Assembly (NCBI GenBank): GCA_963678705.1
Contig: OY783206.1
Coordinates: forward strand, 22,455,807-22,519,806
Direction of reading: 5' to 3'
DNA: 64,000 bases
From: Panorpa germanica
Taxonomy: Eukaryota; Arthropoda; Insecta; Mecoptera; Panorpidae
This document shows, piece after piece, positions 1 through 10,373 of the stretch; the first letter of the stretch is position 1; each line of letters starts with the position of its first letter. The position numbers and the translations under genes were made by a program. Below the pieces are notes generated by a model, which did no database searches, had not been told where the DNA came from, and saw only the letters and a list, made by a program, of their open reading frames with translations.

Positions 1-639
1 TAATTCCTAAACAGACGTAATCAAGAAGCTTTATGGAACAATTAAAAACAAATAAGATGTTCACATCGGTATATTTAAGCTGTGTTATCTTAATTAATTT
101 AGAATGTAGTTCACTTTGCAAACAGTAAATATAACAAATAGCAAAGATATTGATCTAAGTTATACAAAAAGTCAATAACTAGTAATTGCACTAATTATTT
201 AATCTAATTGCTCTATATTCACTTAAGTGGGGTCGGGTTTGGTTCACAAGATCTGTATCGCCTAAATATGTAATTGTAGTTAATTTGAAAATGATATAGT
301 TAAATCGATACTCTATTTGTTCACTAATCACTGCGTCTAATATTACAAGAAATCCACTTTCGTTAAGTGCGTCACAGACGCGTCAATATATAATTTTGAT
401 ATTTATTCAATTAGATACAATTAAATAAATATGTTGTAATTACCAAAACATTATTGGCGAGGTTTCCGGGGAAAGTAATCACAGGGGATGTATTTAAGAA
501 GACGTGAAATTTAGAGAAACATTTGAAAATACAAAATATGTTTATATAACAGTTCCCAGTATTCACAATACATAATAAATATAAAATCAATGTGAGTGTG
601 GCTTGATATCATTCTATAACTTGGTAAATATTCTCTTTA
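1..639. other. AT-rich stretch, nothing recognised
   Basis: No open frame with recognisable protein similarity and no repeat shared with the rest of the window was seen here. Confidence 0.5.
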
Positions 640-1115
640 GATTTATATATCTAAAGCACTAGTGTACTTTACTAGCTTTTAAAGAATTATGACTTAAAGT
701 TGCAATAAAACGACAAATTCTAATTATTAATTTTATATATTAAATCAATCCGATTTTATCCGCGGTGAAATGGTCAATGGTCATGTCATGTTACTTCAGA
801 AAGATTTAGTAATCTTCATTCTCGTGTAGTGCACGGATCAACAGCAGATTCCTCATATAGTTTGCTCTGAGTATCTTCTGTCTCACACGCTTGGCGATGT
901 ATCGCACATTCCATAGCAGGTATATTGAGCAGCTATGTGCGCTGTGAAAAGCGCACGGGGAATATTTCTTCGAGAGAAAATAAGTTTCAATTAATTGATG
1001 TCTTGCAACTTCTTAAGTATAAAGTCAGTATGTAATTGGAGTATTATATGATATTTTGTGATTCTGTTTTCTTTTTGAAGTTATAAATATTTGGTAGTGC
1101 GGCGCACGAGTGCAC
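640..1115 (+). repeat. Family G repeat, copy 1
   Basis: This stretch matches the reverse complement of about 38775-39195. Shared landmarks are a run near GTTGCAATAAAACGAC, the block GGCGATGTATC, and TATAAATATTTGGTAGTGC near the right end. Two inverted copies about 38 kb apart mark it as a dispersed element. No termini or coding potential were recognised, so the class is unknown. Confidence 0.6.
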
Positions 1116-1626
1116 TTAGTGCAAAAGTGTATTGGGTATTATTTAACATTAAAATACAAAATACCGTTGCGAATTTAATTGAGGGTGCATAAAAGCTCCA
1201 ATTCTCAAGAGCACCACCAAAATTGAACTAACTGTCATAAAATTGTAGTGAAAATGCAACTTGAGATTAAGCTTTTATTTGTCAACATTACAAACAAATG
1301 AATGTCACACTAGTCCAATTCATGACGCGTGACGTCAGAGAAAAAGTTACAAAATAAGTCCTTAACCTCACACTTGACTTCTCATGACTCCTTGGAGTTT
1401 AAGTTTACAAAAGATGTACCCAGGAAGATGAAGAAAACAACATCTTAACATAAATCATTGTATTTTAATTGCGGTGTGGTTATTTTAAAACGAGACTGAT
1501 GCTACTACAGGCGAACTACGCATGCGTTAAAGTTGTATTACTGATTACTGTGTGGCGTGAACCTTCTCTTTCGATTGCCGGCTTTCCAGCGTCTGTCTTG
1601 CAGTAGCCTTTGTTTGTATAAGATCT
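1116..1626. other. AT-rich stretch, nothing recognised
   Basis: No coding similarity and no shared repeat seen. It contains a small CG-bearing patch (ACGCGTGACGTCAG, near 1324) without context. Confidence 0.4.
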
Positions 1627-1836
1627 AGTTTTGTTCAACAAGACCTTTCATTTTAAATCAACAGAAAAACGCCAGACTTTCGTGAAAAGTGGTGATATTT
1701 TTATTTTATTCCAAAGTACAAACTCTGAGGTTAGTAATGGAACCCAATATCTGGCAAATACCACCGTACTGACGGTTGTATATAGACACTACAAAAATGG
1801 CGCGAAATTTAAAATGACACCAATTGTTAAAAGACT
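1627..1836 (+). repeat. Family L MITE, copy 1
   Basis: A short element with imperfect terminal inverted repeats. The left end carries TTCAACAAGAC and then TTTCATTTTAAAT. The right end carries ATTTAAAATGACACC and then GTTAAAAGACTA. The interior block GTGAAAAGTGGTGATATT is shared with 35704-35895 and, reversed, 43597-43812. It is a non-autonomous DNA transposon by structure; the superfamily is not assigned. The open frame across it is incidental. Confidence 0.65.
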
Positions 1837-2185
1837 ATACATATTTTTTTGTAAACTTTTGTGGAACAAATGTCGTCTTCCCCGTTGAATACAATAAATC
1901 CAATGCGTTTCATGCAGACTATGCGGAGTTGTGCACGCTTACCTTTAAGAAACATATCTTTTTATTGGTTTCTTAATGTACGTATGATGCTTTGTAAGTA
2001 TAATCTTGAGCTGAGGAAGAACTTAATCATTGTTGCAGACAGATATTTATATTCCAAACAGACGCGTCCGATTTAAATTCGAATAATTCTTTAAACATGG
2101 GTACGTTTTGAGTTTTACTAATAAGGTTTAAATATAAGGGTGGTTTCCAAACAAATTAAATTCAGAAACTGTTTTTTGTTAGGTT
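1837..2185. other. Unassigned spacer
   Basis: No recognisable coding or repeat signal. Short open frames here have low-complexity composition and no family resemblance. Confidence 0.35.
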
Positions 2186-2189
2186 ATTA

Positions 2190-2350
2190 CAGTTACTTGT
2201 TTACTATAACATAAATACTTGACAAAAATTGTTAATTACGTGTAATAAACGTTCTGATACGTTCACACTGAGCATTGTAGGTTATGTTTTAATGTCATAG
2301 TCGTCAACGCATGTGTGTTCGGTATCTCGAACATAGCCGAAGTAAATATT
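2190..2350 (-). repeat. Family P repeat, copy 1
   Basis: This is the reverse complement of the block carrying AACATAACCTACAATG and CAGTGTGAACGTATCAGA, also found near 25585, 45180 and 59740; the copy near 49262 keeps only the right-hand half. It also holds the CATGCGTTGACGACTATGAC segment shared with the copy near 59720. It lies about 150 bases upstream of the THAP reading frame, so it may be part of the same transposon or an insertion in its 5' region. Confidence 0.7.
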
Positions 2351-2507
2351 CGGGCGCTTTGATCTATTCTATAGGGATTGAGAAACATGACTTTGACGCC
2401 AACTACCGAGAAAAATGTAAAGCAAAGTGGTGGCAAGTGGTATAGAAAACAATAAGGAATTTGTTAAATTAATAATTTTTTTAATCTAATCGAAATAATT
2501 TTAAGTA

Positions 2508-3418
2508 ATGTCTTCTTCAAAAGTATCGTGCTGTATCCGTGGCTGTTTCAATATGCCATATAAAAACAAAAACCAAAATACAAGTGTGAAATTTTATCGT
2601 TTCCCTGCGAGTACTATGGATAACCTTCAAACGTCAACAATGGATAAATGCAGTGAAAAACTATGTGTAAGTAAATTATTTTAATAAAAAAATTTAATTA
2701 ATCACAATCAAATTTGAAAAGCTAAGTATTATAAAATAGAATATTAAACTATATAATAATTATTTTATGAAATAAATAAAATAGTAATAAGTAAAAGTAA
2801 AATTTAAAAAATTTGTGTTTCAGAAAATATCCAAAGGATTGGGAACTAACTAAAAATACACGCATTTGTAGTGATCATTTTGTGAATAATCAAAAGTCAG
2901 AACATCCTCGGCATCCTTCATACACACCAACAATTTTTCCTGGTAAAGTAAATACCAAAAAATCCACTCAGTCATTTGAACGTTTCGAACGATTACGGCA
3001 ACGGAATGTACGAAGTGAAATGAATATCATTAATAATAATAATAATAACAATAATGAAATTGAAATTCAAGAGGATAATTATGTAGATATTGAAACACAG
3101 AGCGTTGAAGATCATTATGCTTCTGATGCTACTCCACAAAAAACAACTCGTAGTATAACATGTCAAACTGATGAAATTGTTGATGAAAGTGTTTTAGATG
3201 AACATAAGTATTTTTTTTGTAACATAAATTCCCGTGATGGTGTAACTACTGCAGAAGTGCAAGTAAACATTCCAATTAAAAGGACAGCCGAAAAAATGTG
3301 TGATGTTAATTTGCCGCTTTTACGAAAGAATGTTGAAGATGTTGGGTGTGATCCAATTACTCCAGATCCTATTAAATCTGATTATCAAGGTTCAAGATTA
3401 TCAAGAACCAGAATTTAA
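2508..3418 (+). pseudogene. THAP-domain protein gene, two exons, frameshifted
   Basis: The product would carry an N-terminal THAP zinc finger (C2CH), a DNA-binding module of host regulators and of P-element, Phantom and other transposases. Exon 1 begins at ATG 2508 with a start (CCIRGC) and KFYRFP typical of THAP. A second frame carries RQQWINAVKNY. Donor GTAAGT at 2667 and acceptor TTTCAG ending at 2823 give a 157-base intron. Exon 2 continues KYPKDW, then RICSDHF and YTPTIFP, the THAP Cys-His pair and closing motif. The phase joins cleanly from the RQQW frame, but that frame is offset by one base from the ATG frame, so exon 1 has a one-base frameshift (about 2605-2635) or an assembly error. 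The rest, to a stop at 3418, is acidic with an Asn run (AAT repeats) and a SITCQTDE stretch; no nuclease domain was seen. Transposon origin is likely, a host gene possible. Confidence 0.75.
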
Positions 3419-4809
3419 TTATTTTTTGCATTATTTATTTCTATTAATACTATTTCTACGCTGTTTACATCACTATCCTTTACATTTATGACACCAGAGC
3501 GATCCACTTTCGGCAGTAGTGCTGCCTCTACAGTTCTTTCTCAATCCCTATTGCTGATCTTCGTGTGCAGATGTAAATATTTGCAGAAAAAGCACGAATT
3601 TTGTGCCCTCAATTGCATGTTTAGAGGAATTGCACTGGAAACTGTCTTTAAAAACAAACTGCAGCAAGTTACTTTGAAATTTCTCTAACGTATCTGAGTC
3701 CTACAACCTAAAACAACGCATAAACCAAGGGCCAACATGAGAGGAAACGATAATTCATTCTTTGTGTGTTTTTATGGAGTATCTATGTGTTTTATTATAT
3801 AGAAATGAAAAACATTAATTTAAAAATGAATAAATTATTTTATTTAAATATATATATTTTATTTTATATTCTAAATGTGAGATTTTTATCAAAATAATAA
3901 ATATAAAAGGTAAGGCCATGTTAGTTTTATTAAATAGCTTGAGATTGCTTCATAGGCAATTGTTATTTGTTGAGTACCTTAAGATATAGTGGTAGCTCTT
4001 GACACGTGTTGTCTAAAACGCATGGCAGCTCGTGGTCGTTCTACGCCATGCCTCTTCTTAATTAGGTACACGAAACTTCAATATTATTAAGCTTTTTTAT
4101 TAAAACGTATGTCCTTTGGTTTTTTCTTTAAATATCCAAAATGTGGTTTAGAATTTTCAAAAAATCATTTTTTTTTTTTATATTTTGAAGTCTAGCCTTT
4201 TATAGTCTTTTAGGTATAGTCTTTTAAGAATATACTGTTAAATTTGTGTAAGGATATTGCCAATAGTTTCGTTTCTACAACCGTTTTAGCATATATCAAT
4301 AGCCATATAGCCATAGCATACTTAAAACTTTAATCTAGTTGTAGAAAAAAAAAAAACTATTTCCGCGAATCGTCTAAAATTTTAATATGTCATTCACAAC
4401 ATCAATAGCTATCGTTGGAACTAGAATCATTTTTTTATTTCAATTATTTCGTTTTTAGAACTTCAATTTCAAAAGTGCGCCATTTTGTCAATTTTCAAAT
4501 TTTTTTTCTCTAGTTTCAACCATAAATGTACTCATACTAATTAATAATTTTCTTGGTTCTTATTTATCAGATAAATAGAAGAGTCAAAATCGGCAACACA
4601 CTCCAGTTCCAATTTTTTGACAGGGTCTACTTCAGCGTCATTTCTAACATATTTACCAATATTTTTAAATTTCAAAAATGATTTTTTTGTATGTAGAATA
4701 AGTTTTCATTATTTTTATTATAGAAAAGCAATCCTCAAAATACCTTAAATTTTTCACCACCATCGTGTCCCCCTTTAATTTTCAGCTATAATTTTAACGT
4801 AACATAATT
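3419..4809. other. AT-rich downstream region, unassigned
   Basis: Short frames between 3419 and 3700 could be decayed 3' coding sequence of the THAP element, but no motif could be named. From 3720 the DNA is very AT-rich with homopolymer runs and no recognisable feature. Confidence 0.35.
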
Positions 4810-4814
4810 TGTAT

Positions 4815-5145
4815 AAAGCCTCATTCCCACTCACTGTTTTGATATTTAATTTACGTTTTAATTTAATATTTTAATCTAGATTTCAGGTTTTCAAAATAGG
4901 CATTCCTTGTCACATTCGTGTTTTAATTTAAGTTTAGTTAATTTAGTTGGTGCGTATGCGTCGTTAGTAATATAAATTTTGACAGTTCAACACTTATACA
5001 AAATTGAATGTGAAGTAATTAAAACTGCTGTTTTAAATAAGAATTAGTAAAAGAAATTGTTTTCAGTTCTTTATTTTTGGCAAACTGACATTAAACTTTT
5101 TTTAAAAACAAAACCTACTGCATTTTGACAGATTGTCACATTTTA
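4815..5145 (+). repeat. Family D repeat, copy 1
   Basis: The left end has CATTCCCACTCACTGTTTT; the interior has GTTAATTTAGTTGGTGCG; the right end has TTTTGACAGATTGTCACA. Related copies lie at 10118 (reversed), 15705, 29518, 31265 (reversed) and around 56148. No inverted termini are obvious in this copy. Class unknown. Confidence 0.65.
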
Positions 5146-5410
5146 AACTGATAACAAATTAAAAGAAGTCATCAATTTGTAGACAAGATTAACCGGCCGT
5201 ATTAAATAGAAGGCTGGAAGTAGTAATATGTAAACTCATGATAGGTCATACAAATCTCACTCATACTTACTTATTCAAAAGAGAACCACAACCAATATGT
5301 GAACAATGTTACCGTTCACTAACAGTATAGTATATTATTCTTCAATGCTCCAAGTAGACAATAAGCAGATACTTGAAATCAAAGAAAGCCTAAAAAATGT
5401 ATTTATTAGA

Positions 5411-6696
5411 TTTTTTATTTTTTTTTATGTTGTAACTATTACAAACTAGTCTATTAGACTACTAAGTAATTTAACATTAACATAATATAAACATATTATT
5501 AAAGGTTTTACTCATTAGCATACCTTATTGTATGCTATGAAATGTTTGACATAAATATGTATTACGTTTTGCACGATTACATTTTATTAAACTAAGTCAA
5601 AAGGTTTAACCCTTTCGAGTCTTGTCATTGTTTCCCCATCCTTGTCCAGTAGGTGTGTTACCTCGTCATTAACATGTTGTTGGAGTCTTTCCTGGTGACT
5701 CTTGGCAAATTTCCTTATTGTAGGGTCCACAGTTTCCGTCTTTAAGTCCTGGTGAAGATCACTGTTTCTAATATACCAGGGTGCTTCCACGATATTTCTT
5801 CCCAGTAAACATTTTGGAGTGAATTCTACTTAATTTCTATTACATATCATGAGTTTTTTGTCTGGAACGAGTTCGTTTTCTATTCAGTCGTTCATAGGAA
5901 AGGCCCTATTTATGAGCTACAGACATTGCAACGACGGTTCACTGCTGAATTAAAAGCGGAGTCGGTTTATGATTTATGACCGGAGTTATAAACTTGACAC
6001 TAGCAGGGGTATAAAACTTAATGGAATTCTACTTTTTAGAGTCTGCAAAATATAAATTTTTAAATGAAGAAATAAATAGATGTAATCTTTAGTACGAATC
6101 GTGATTTTTTTAATGAATATTATTCATCTTCAACAATACTCGTTATATTAGTTTTTTACATTGTTTTGGTGACTCAAAAATCCACGATCGGCAGGTTTGC
6201 GTTAGGTTTAAAACCTCTGTCTTACCATCGCTAGATTCTATCTTCGTTTATATACATTATATTCGGGGATTGAGGGAGATAGCGTCTGTCTATTACCATT
6301 AAAGAAATATTTGTTGAAAAAGGATAGCATATACTTTATGCATACTGTACATACAAGTATACAAGTGTAACGGTGAAAAATATATTTTACTTGTCTAACC
6401 GCATCTCGTTTCTCTCTAACTTTGGAATAAATGAGATGAAAGTGAACTAAAAAACTTGTGGGAAAGAAACAGAAATACTTAATGAATGATGTTGGAAAAA
6501 GAAAGAATATTATTATGAAAAACTAACACAAAATCTGTGACAGGTAGAGAATTGTACGAGTGACTCGAACTTCACCAAATAGGCACTTCACCAAATTGTT
6601 TTCTGGGTTAGCACTTTGTTCTGGAACCTTTGGATTAAATCCTTGTTACTCTGACTGGTACAGCCCCATAGCTGGATAACATAAGTCCACAATGAA
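5411..6696 (-). pseudogene. Jockey-like LINE C-terminal fragment, interrupted
   Basis: Non-LTR retrotransposon encoding the end of a reverse transcriptase ORF. Reading the minus strand, 6690 down to 6608 gives WTY, IQLWGCTSQSNKDLI and QRFQNKVL. After the inserted element, 5800 down to 5587 gives RNIVEAPWYIRNSDLHQDLK, then TIRKFAKSHQERL, ending at a stop near 5587. These are the signature WTYG-IQLWG, QRFQNKVLR and APWY motifs of the Jockey-clade RT tail. A frameshift lies at WTY/IQLWG. A 3' UTR of about 170 bases ends in an A-rich tail (a T run on the plus strand near 5411-5427). The 5' end is truncated near 6696, as is usual for LINE copies. Target duplication could not be fixed. Confidence 0.85.
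5801..6607. mobile_element. Family A DNA transposon, 807-bp copy
   Basis: The ends CCCAGTAAACATTTTGG and CCAAATTGTTTTCTGGG form inverted repeats of family A. Flanks are TT on both sides (AA on the minus strand). Removing the element and one TT rejoins the Jockey frame exactly as KVLRNIVE, so both boundaries and the 2-bp duplication are supported by protein phase. The interior is unlike the 230-250 bp copies of the family and shows no transposase; it may be a longer non-autonomous form. Confidence 0.8.
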
Positions 6697-6820
6697 ACTA
6701 ATTTCATTTCTGTATTTTAAATACAAATACTCGTATTTATAGATTATAAATTACGTATTGCAAATGTTTATAAATGTATAAATTGTTTTTAGTGCTTATA
6801 ACTATTCAAAGTAGAATTTT

Positions 6821-7229
6821 AACTAAACAACACAATTATTGCACAAATTGTTGCACTCCTTGTATACTAATAACTAAGGGTAATCCCGCCACCGTTGTTA
6901 CTAAATACATCTAACAAATTCCAAGAATTATTAGATATTTGTAATTGCCAAACTGTACTTCGATATTAAATACCTCGTAATTCATTGTACGAGCGTGTAC
7001 CAGTAGCAGTAGCAGCTCATTGTCTGTGCTCATAGAACGTGATTAGAGTTTTTATCTATTCAATTAGACCTCCCAAAAGTTTCATAAATAACTAAAGTCC
7101 GTATCACACAAACCGTTATACGTTCAAATATAAATATTGCACTTTTTTCGGAAAGAAAAGAAACGAGAGTACAAAGAAGGGGAACAAAAAGAAAGAGAAA
7201 GAAAATGAAATAGAACTAAATGAAGTAGG
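6821..7229. other. Unassigned AT-rich spacer
   Basis: Nothing recognised until the purine-rich lead-in to the reverse-transcriptase fragment at about 7150, which may be decayed coding sequence of that element. Confidence 0.35.
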
Positions 7230-7562
7230 AACACAAAGTCAAAAACTCATTAAAGAACGGAGCGTGGAAAGTTGGGCGGGAAATGATAGAGAAAGGATTA
7301 CAGACAGCGTTGAATAAGATATGGTAAGGAGGAGAATTGCCAGAAAGCTTGAGAGAAGGGATACTAAGTCCAATATACAAAAAGGGAAACAGACACGAAG
7401 CCAAGAACTATAGTGGAATTACACTATTGAACACGGGATACAGGATATATGCAGGGATAGTGCAAGAAAGGCTAGAAGAAGATGTAAAACAAAAAGGAAT
7501 AATTCCAGAAAGTCAAGCAGGGTTCAGAAAAGGGAGAGGTACGATAGATAACATATACGCGC
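7230..7562 (+). pseudogene. Non-LTR reverse transcriptase fragment
   Basis: The frame reads NGAWKVGREMIEKGLQ, then a TAA stop at 7325-7327, then GGELPESLREGILSPIYKKG, NYSGITLLNTGYRIYAGI and PESQAGFRKGRGTIDNIY. These are the fingers and palm-proximal blocks of LINE reverse transcriptases (NYRGITLLNT-type and QAGFRKGR-type motifs). The catalytic YADD block is absent because the copy is cut at about 7562, where a reversed Jockey tail begins. No start codon belongs to it. The Cys-rich LINE tail at 8213, in the same orientation, may be the far end of the same element or family. Clade is not resolved. Confidence 0.85.
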
Positions 7563-7872
7563 GATACTTTTTATGGTTTATTTACGACTTTAAAATTAAA
7601 GAAAGTTTTCATTTACAGTTTATTTATATTGCGACAAGATTGAACTTGCACAATATGTGTCCACCTTCATTTAAATAAGTCCTCTGGTCCTGTCTTAAAT
7701 GGTTCACAACTCGGTCTTTGTATTTCACCGTTCGAGTTTTAATTGTCTCACTGTAGGTATGGCAAGATCGTGGTGCAGTCTTTCGTTTGTAATATACCAC
7801 GGTGCATCTATAATCATGCGTAATGTCTTAGATTGGAATCTTTGCAAAATAAGACCCATAAGTCCACATTGG
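7563..7872 (-). pseudogene. Jockey-like LINE C-terminal fragment, second copy
   Basis: On the minus strand the frame gives LQRFQSKTLRMIIDAPWYIT, then NERLHHDLAIPTV, then after a shift KYKDRVVNHLRQDQRT. The QRFQ-TLR and APWY motifs are those of the Jockey RT tail and align with the copies at 5.6 and 57.5 kb. The fragment is bounded on its 3' side by the RT fragment ending near 7562. Frameshifts make it non-functional. Confidence 0.8.
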
Positions 7873-8212
7873 TATACATAATTTGTTTTCCATCGATAAC
7901 TGGGACTTGTTGTTCACTAGGTCATTAATAAGCCTCTAGGTCCGTTAAACTCAGGCTGTAATTACCATAATGACGGAGTGATGAGACAATGATGTCCGCT
8001 TTGCATGTGTAATGAAGAATTGGTCATAAACTGAACCTCAGCGTACATTGAATTCATTAAACGCTTGTAAAAATAACGCATTTAGCAATAAAACAGAAGT
8101 CGTTTGTACAAATACAAAGCAAAATCGTGTTAAGACAATTAATTGTGCTATGGTGCTGTCTCTATCTTTTTGAGGCAAAAATTAAATCTTATTGTATTGA
8201 TATTGAATTGTA
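7873..8212. other. Unassigned spacer
   Basis: No coding or repeat similarity recognised. Confidence 0.3.
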
Positions 8213-8640
8213 TTCATAATAGCAAATATAATGAAAGATACAAGAGGATTTGGGAGAGAGAGGGATGGCGGAATACATACGAGAAAAAGAGACAAGGAAC
8301 ATAAGATGCGCAAAATTAAGATTGGGAAATGAAGAGAAAGGCACCATATACTGGGAAAATAGAGAGGAAAGGATATGCACAGTGTGCTAGAGATATAGAA
8401 ACGCTGGAGCGCATTAAGTATTCATGAGAGCAAAAAGTGAAAAGCAGATTGTGCAGCTATTGAAGAGAGACAGTGAAAAGAAGAGGCGGATGACGGATAT
8501 AGAAACAAAGAGCAAGAAAAGAGAAGGAATGACAGAGTAGAAACAGGAATGAGAGTAGCAAGAAGAGAGAAGAAAATTTATCTGTTTTGTTGAGATATTT
8601 TTTTTCTTTTGGAAGAAGCAAAACAATGATATGTAATTTA
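8213..8640 (+). pseudogene. LINE C-terminal Cys-rich tail, copy 1
   Basis: Decayed coding sequence reads YNERYKRIWEREG, AEYIREKE, RNIRCAKLRLGNEEKG, YWENREERICTVC and then a frame with ETLERIK. This RLGNEE-x-YWE-E-R-CxVC pattern is the Cys-rich terminus after the RT domain in some arthropod non-LTR elements. It is followed by a strongly purine-rich strand to 8580. Similar tails occur at 24880, 43140 (reversed), 53150, 54215 and 63845 (reversed). Several frameshifts are present. Confidence 0.65.
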
Positions 8641-10117
8641 AATAAATATGATAATGGCAAAAACATTACAATAAAAAAAAAATTTAAAAAAAAATACTAG
8701 TAACAATCGCAGGCAAAAGTATAGTCGGGTATGAAGTACAAACATTACGTGCACACCATATACGATAGTATTATACCTTTTTCGGAGATTGTACGCAATA
8801 TATGTATGCTTTTATATACATATACAGGCTAAATACAATCACATTGTTAAGAAATACGGCAACGCTATCAACCACTATAATATAGTGACGTATGTACTTC
8901 ACCTGCTAACCCGCGCAAACCATGACAAGCTTGAAAACTTATCAACTTTAAAAATGTATGTTCTATATGTTCTTGAGATATACGTTAACACGATGCTTTT
9001 GTAGGACTTGAGCATGTTAAATATGCGCATTTTATTTACTAATATCTCGCTTCACAGCTGGTCAAAACTTTTGGAATTTTGTTATTAAATTAAAGACACG
9101 TATATGAACGTAATTGTATGTTATATTTAGGGTAATATAAGTGTTAAAATGTATATTATACTCCCCCAAATATAAGCTATCGGAGTCACATACAACAAAA
9201 ATGGGACAAATATAGAAAGATCTCTACAAACAAATTTGGATCCGAAGCGTATACAATTTGAACACGATATTCTTGAACTCGACCTAGTATCGGACTCGAC
9301 ATTTGGGCGATTTGAGCCGTTCGAAGCCATTTTGGATCAAAAACGGAGGCGAAAGTTTCAGAAGCAAAAATGCATTTCCCCATACCATAAATTTAAGCTT
9401 TAAAATACGAAATTTCTTTTCCAGAACACGTACCCAAATATATATTTCTACCTGTGGCTTAGAACATGCATCGAAATACCTTTCTCAAATTGTACTCAGA
9501 CTATTCGACATTACTACGATACGAAAAAATATTTGTAGAGTTATTATTTAATTTAAAACAACCTGAAGTGAATATAATTTTCATTCGAGTTAGGTGCGAG
9601 GGGTTCCGTTGTAAGTACCCATTGCATACAACTAATATCATATAGATTCAGTACCCCTCATGTTTTTAGAAACACTTACTACACTGAGCGATATTAGAAG
9701 TGTTTATTTTTAATTTGCTGGCTTCAAAATGAATTCCTCTTCAAATGCTATATAAATAATGAAATTTTATTATTTTTTCAATGTTTTTTTTTTTAGTAAA
9801 GTTAGTTTCTATGACAAATAGTTTCAAATTTCATTTTAAAATATAAGTCAATATACAGGGTGTCTATATATATATCAACAGGGTGGATACAAATATATTT
9901 TATGTAAGACAGAAACAGTTTCTTCGAATATATGATGTAGCAAACCAGGAATCATTCCCACTCACTGTTTTAATTTAAATTGTATACCATATGGTAGTAT
10001 GCGTAATCACTTCCTACAGCATTTTTAATTTAGCATTTAATTTACATTTTCTTTGCTTTTTTTTAACACCTTATAAGGTCCAATGTTTCTAAATTTAAAA
10101 AAATCTATATTATATTA
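8641..10117. other. AT-rich region with one half family D fragment
   Basis: Mostly anonymous. At about 9953-9985 the phrase CATTCCCACTCACTGTTTTA repeats the left terminus of family D without the rest. Short open frames near 9127-9551 on both strands overlap each other and show no family resemblance. Confidence 0.4.
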
Positions 10118-10373
10118 TAAACTCCAAAATGTGACAATCTGTCACTTTTCTGACAATTTCTATAACTAATTGTTATTAAAAACAGCAATTTTAATTATTC
10201 CAGGTTCCTTTTAGTCCAACTGTCGAACTGTCAAAATTTATTTTACTAACGACGCATGTGCAGCAACTAAATTAACTAAACTCAAATTAAAACACGAATC
10301 TAGATTAAAATATTAAATAGCAAACGTAAATTAAATATGAAAACAGTAAGTGGGAATGAGGCTTTTGTCTTTT
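10118..10373 (-). repeat. Family D repeat, copy 2
   Basis: Reverse complement of the 4.8-kb copy: it starts with CTCCAAAATGTGACAATCTG and ends with AAACAGTAAGTGGGAATGAG. The interior AACTAAATTAACTAAACTC is shared. Confidence 0.7.

Larger units (their letters stand above)
5192..6820 (+). pseudogene. I-like LINE 3' end, copy 1, interrupted
   Basis: Two pieces, 5192-5410 and about 6697-6820, together match the C-terminal and 3' UTR region of the I-like element at 13995-14978. The left piece still reads LEVVICKLMIGHTNLTHTY and then a Cys-rich block, the tail that follows RNase H in I-clade non-LTR retrotransposons. Compared with the 14-kb copy it has small deletions, for example after the CAATGCTCCAAGTA block. 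The intervening 5411-6696 is a reversed Jockey-like insertion. The right piece is identified by GTTTATAAATGTATAAATTG and the downstream ATAACTATTCAAAG, shared with the copies at 14.9 and 58.7 kb. It is clearly non-functional. Confidence 0.7.

Noticed and set aside
1631..1888. Open frame across a family L element
   Set aside because: It runs over the inverted repeats of the MITE; the related copies do not keep the frame.
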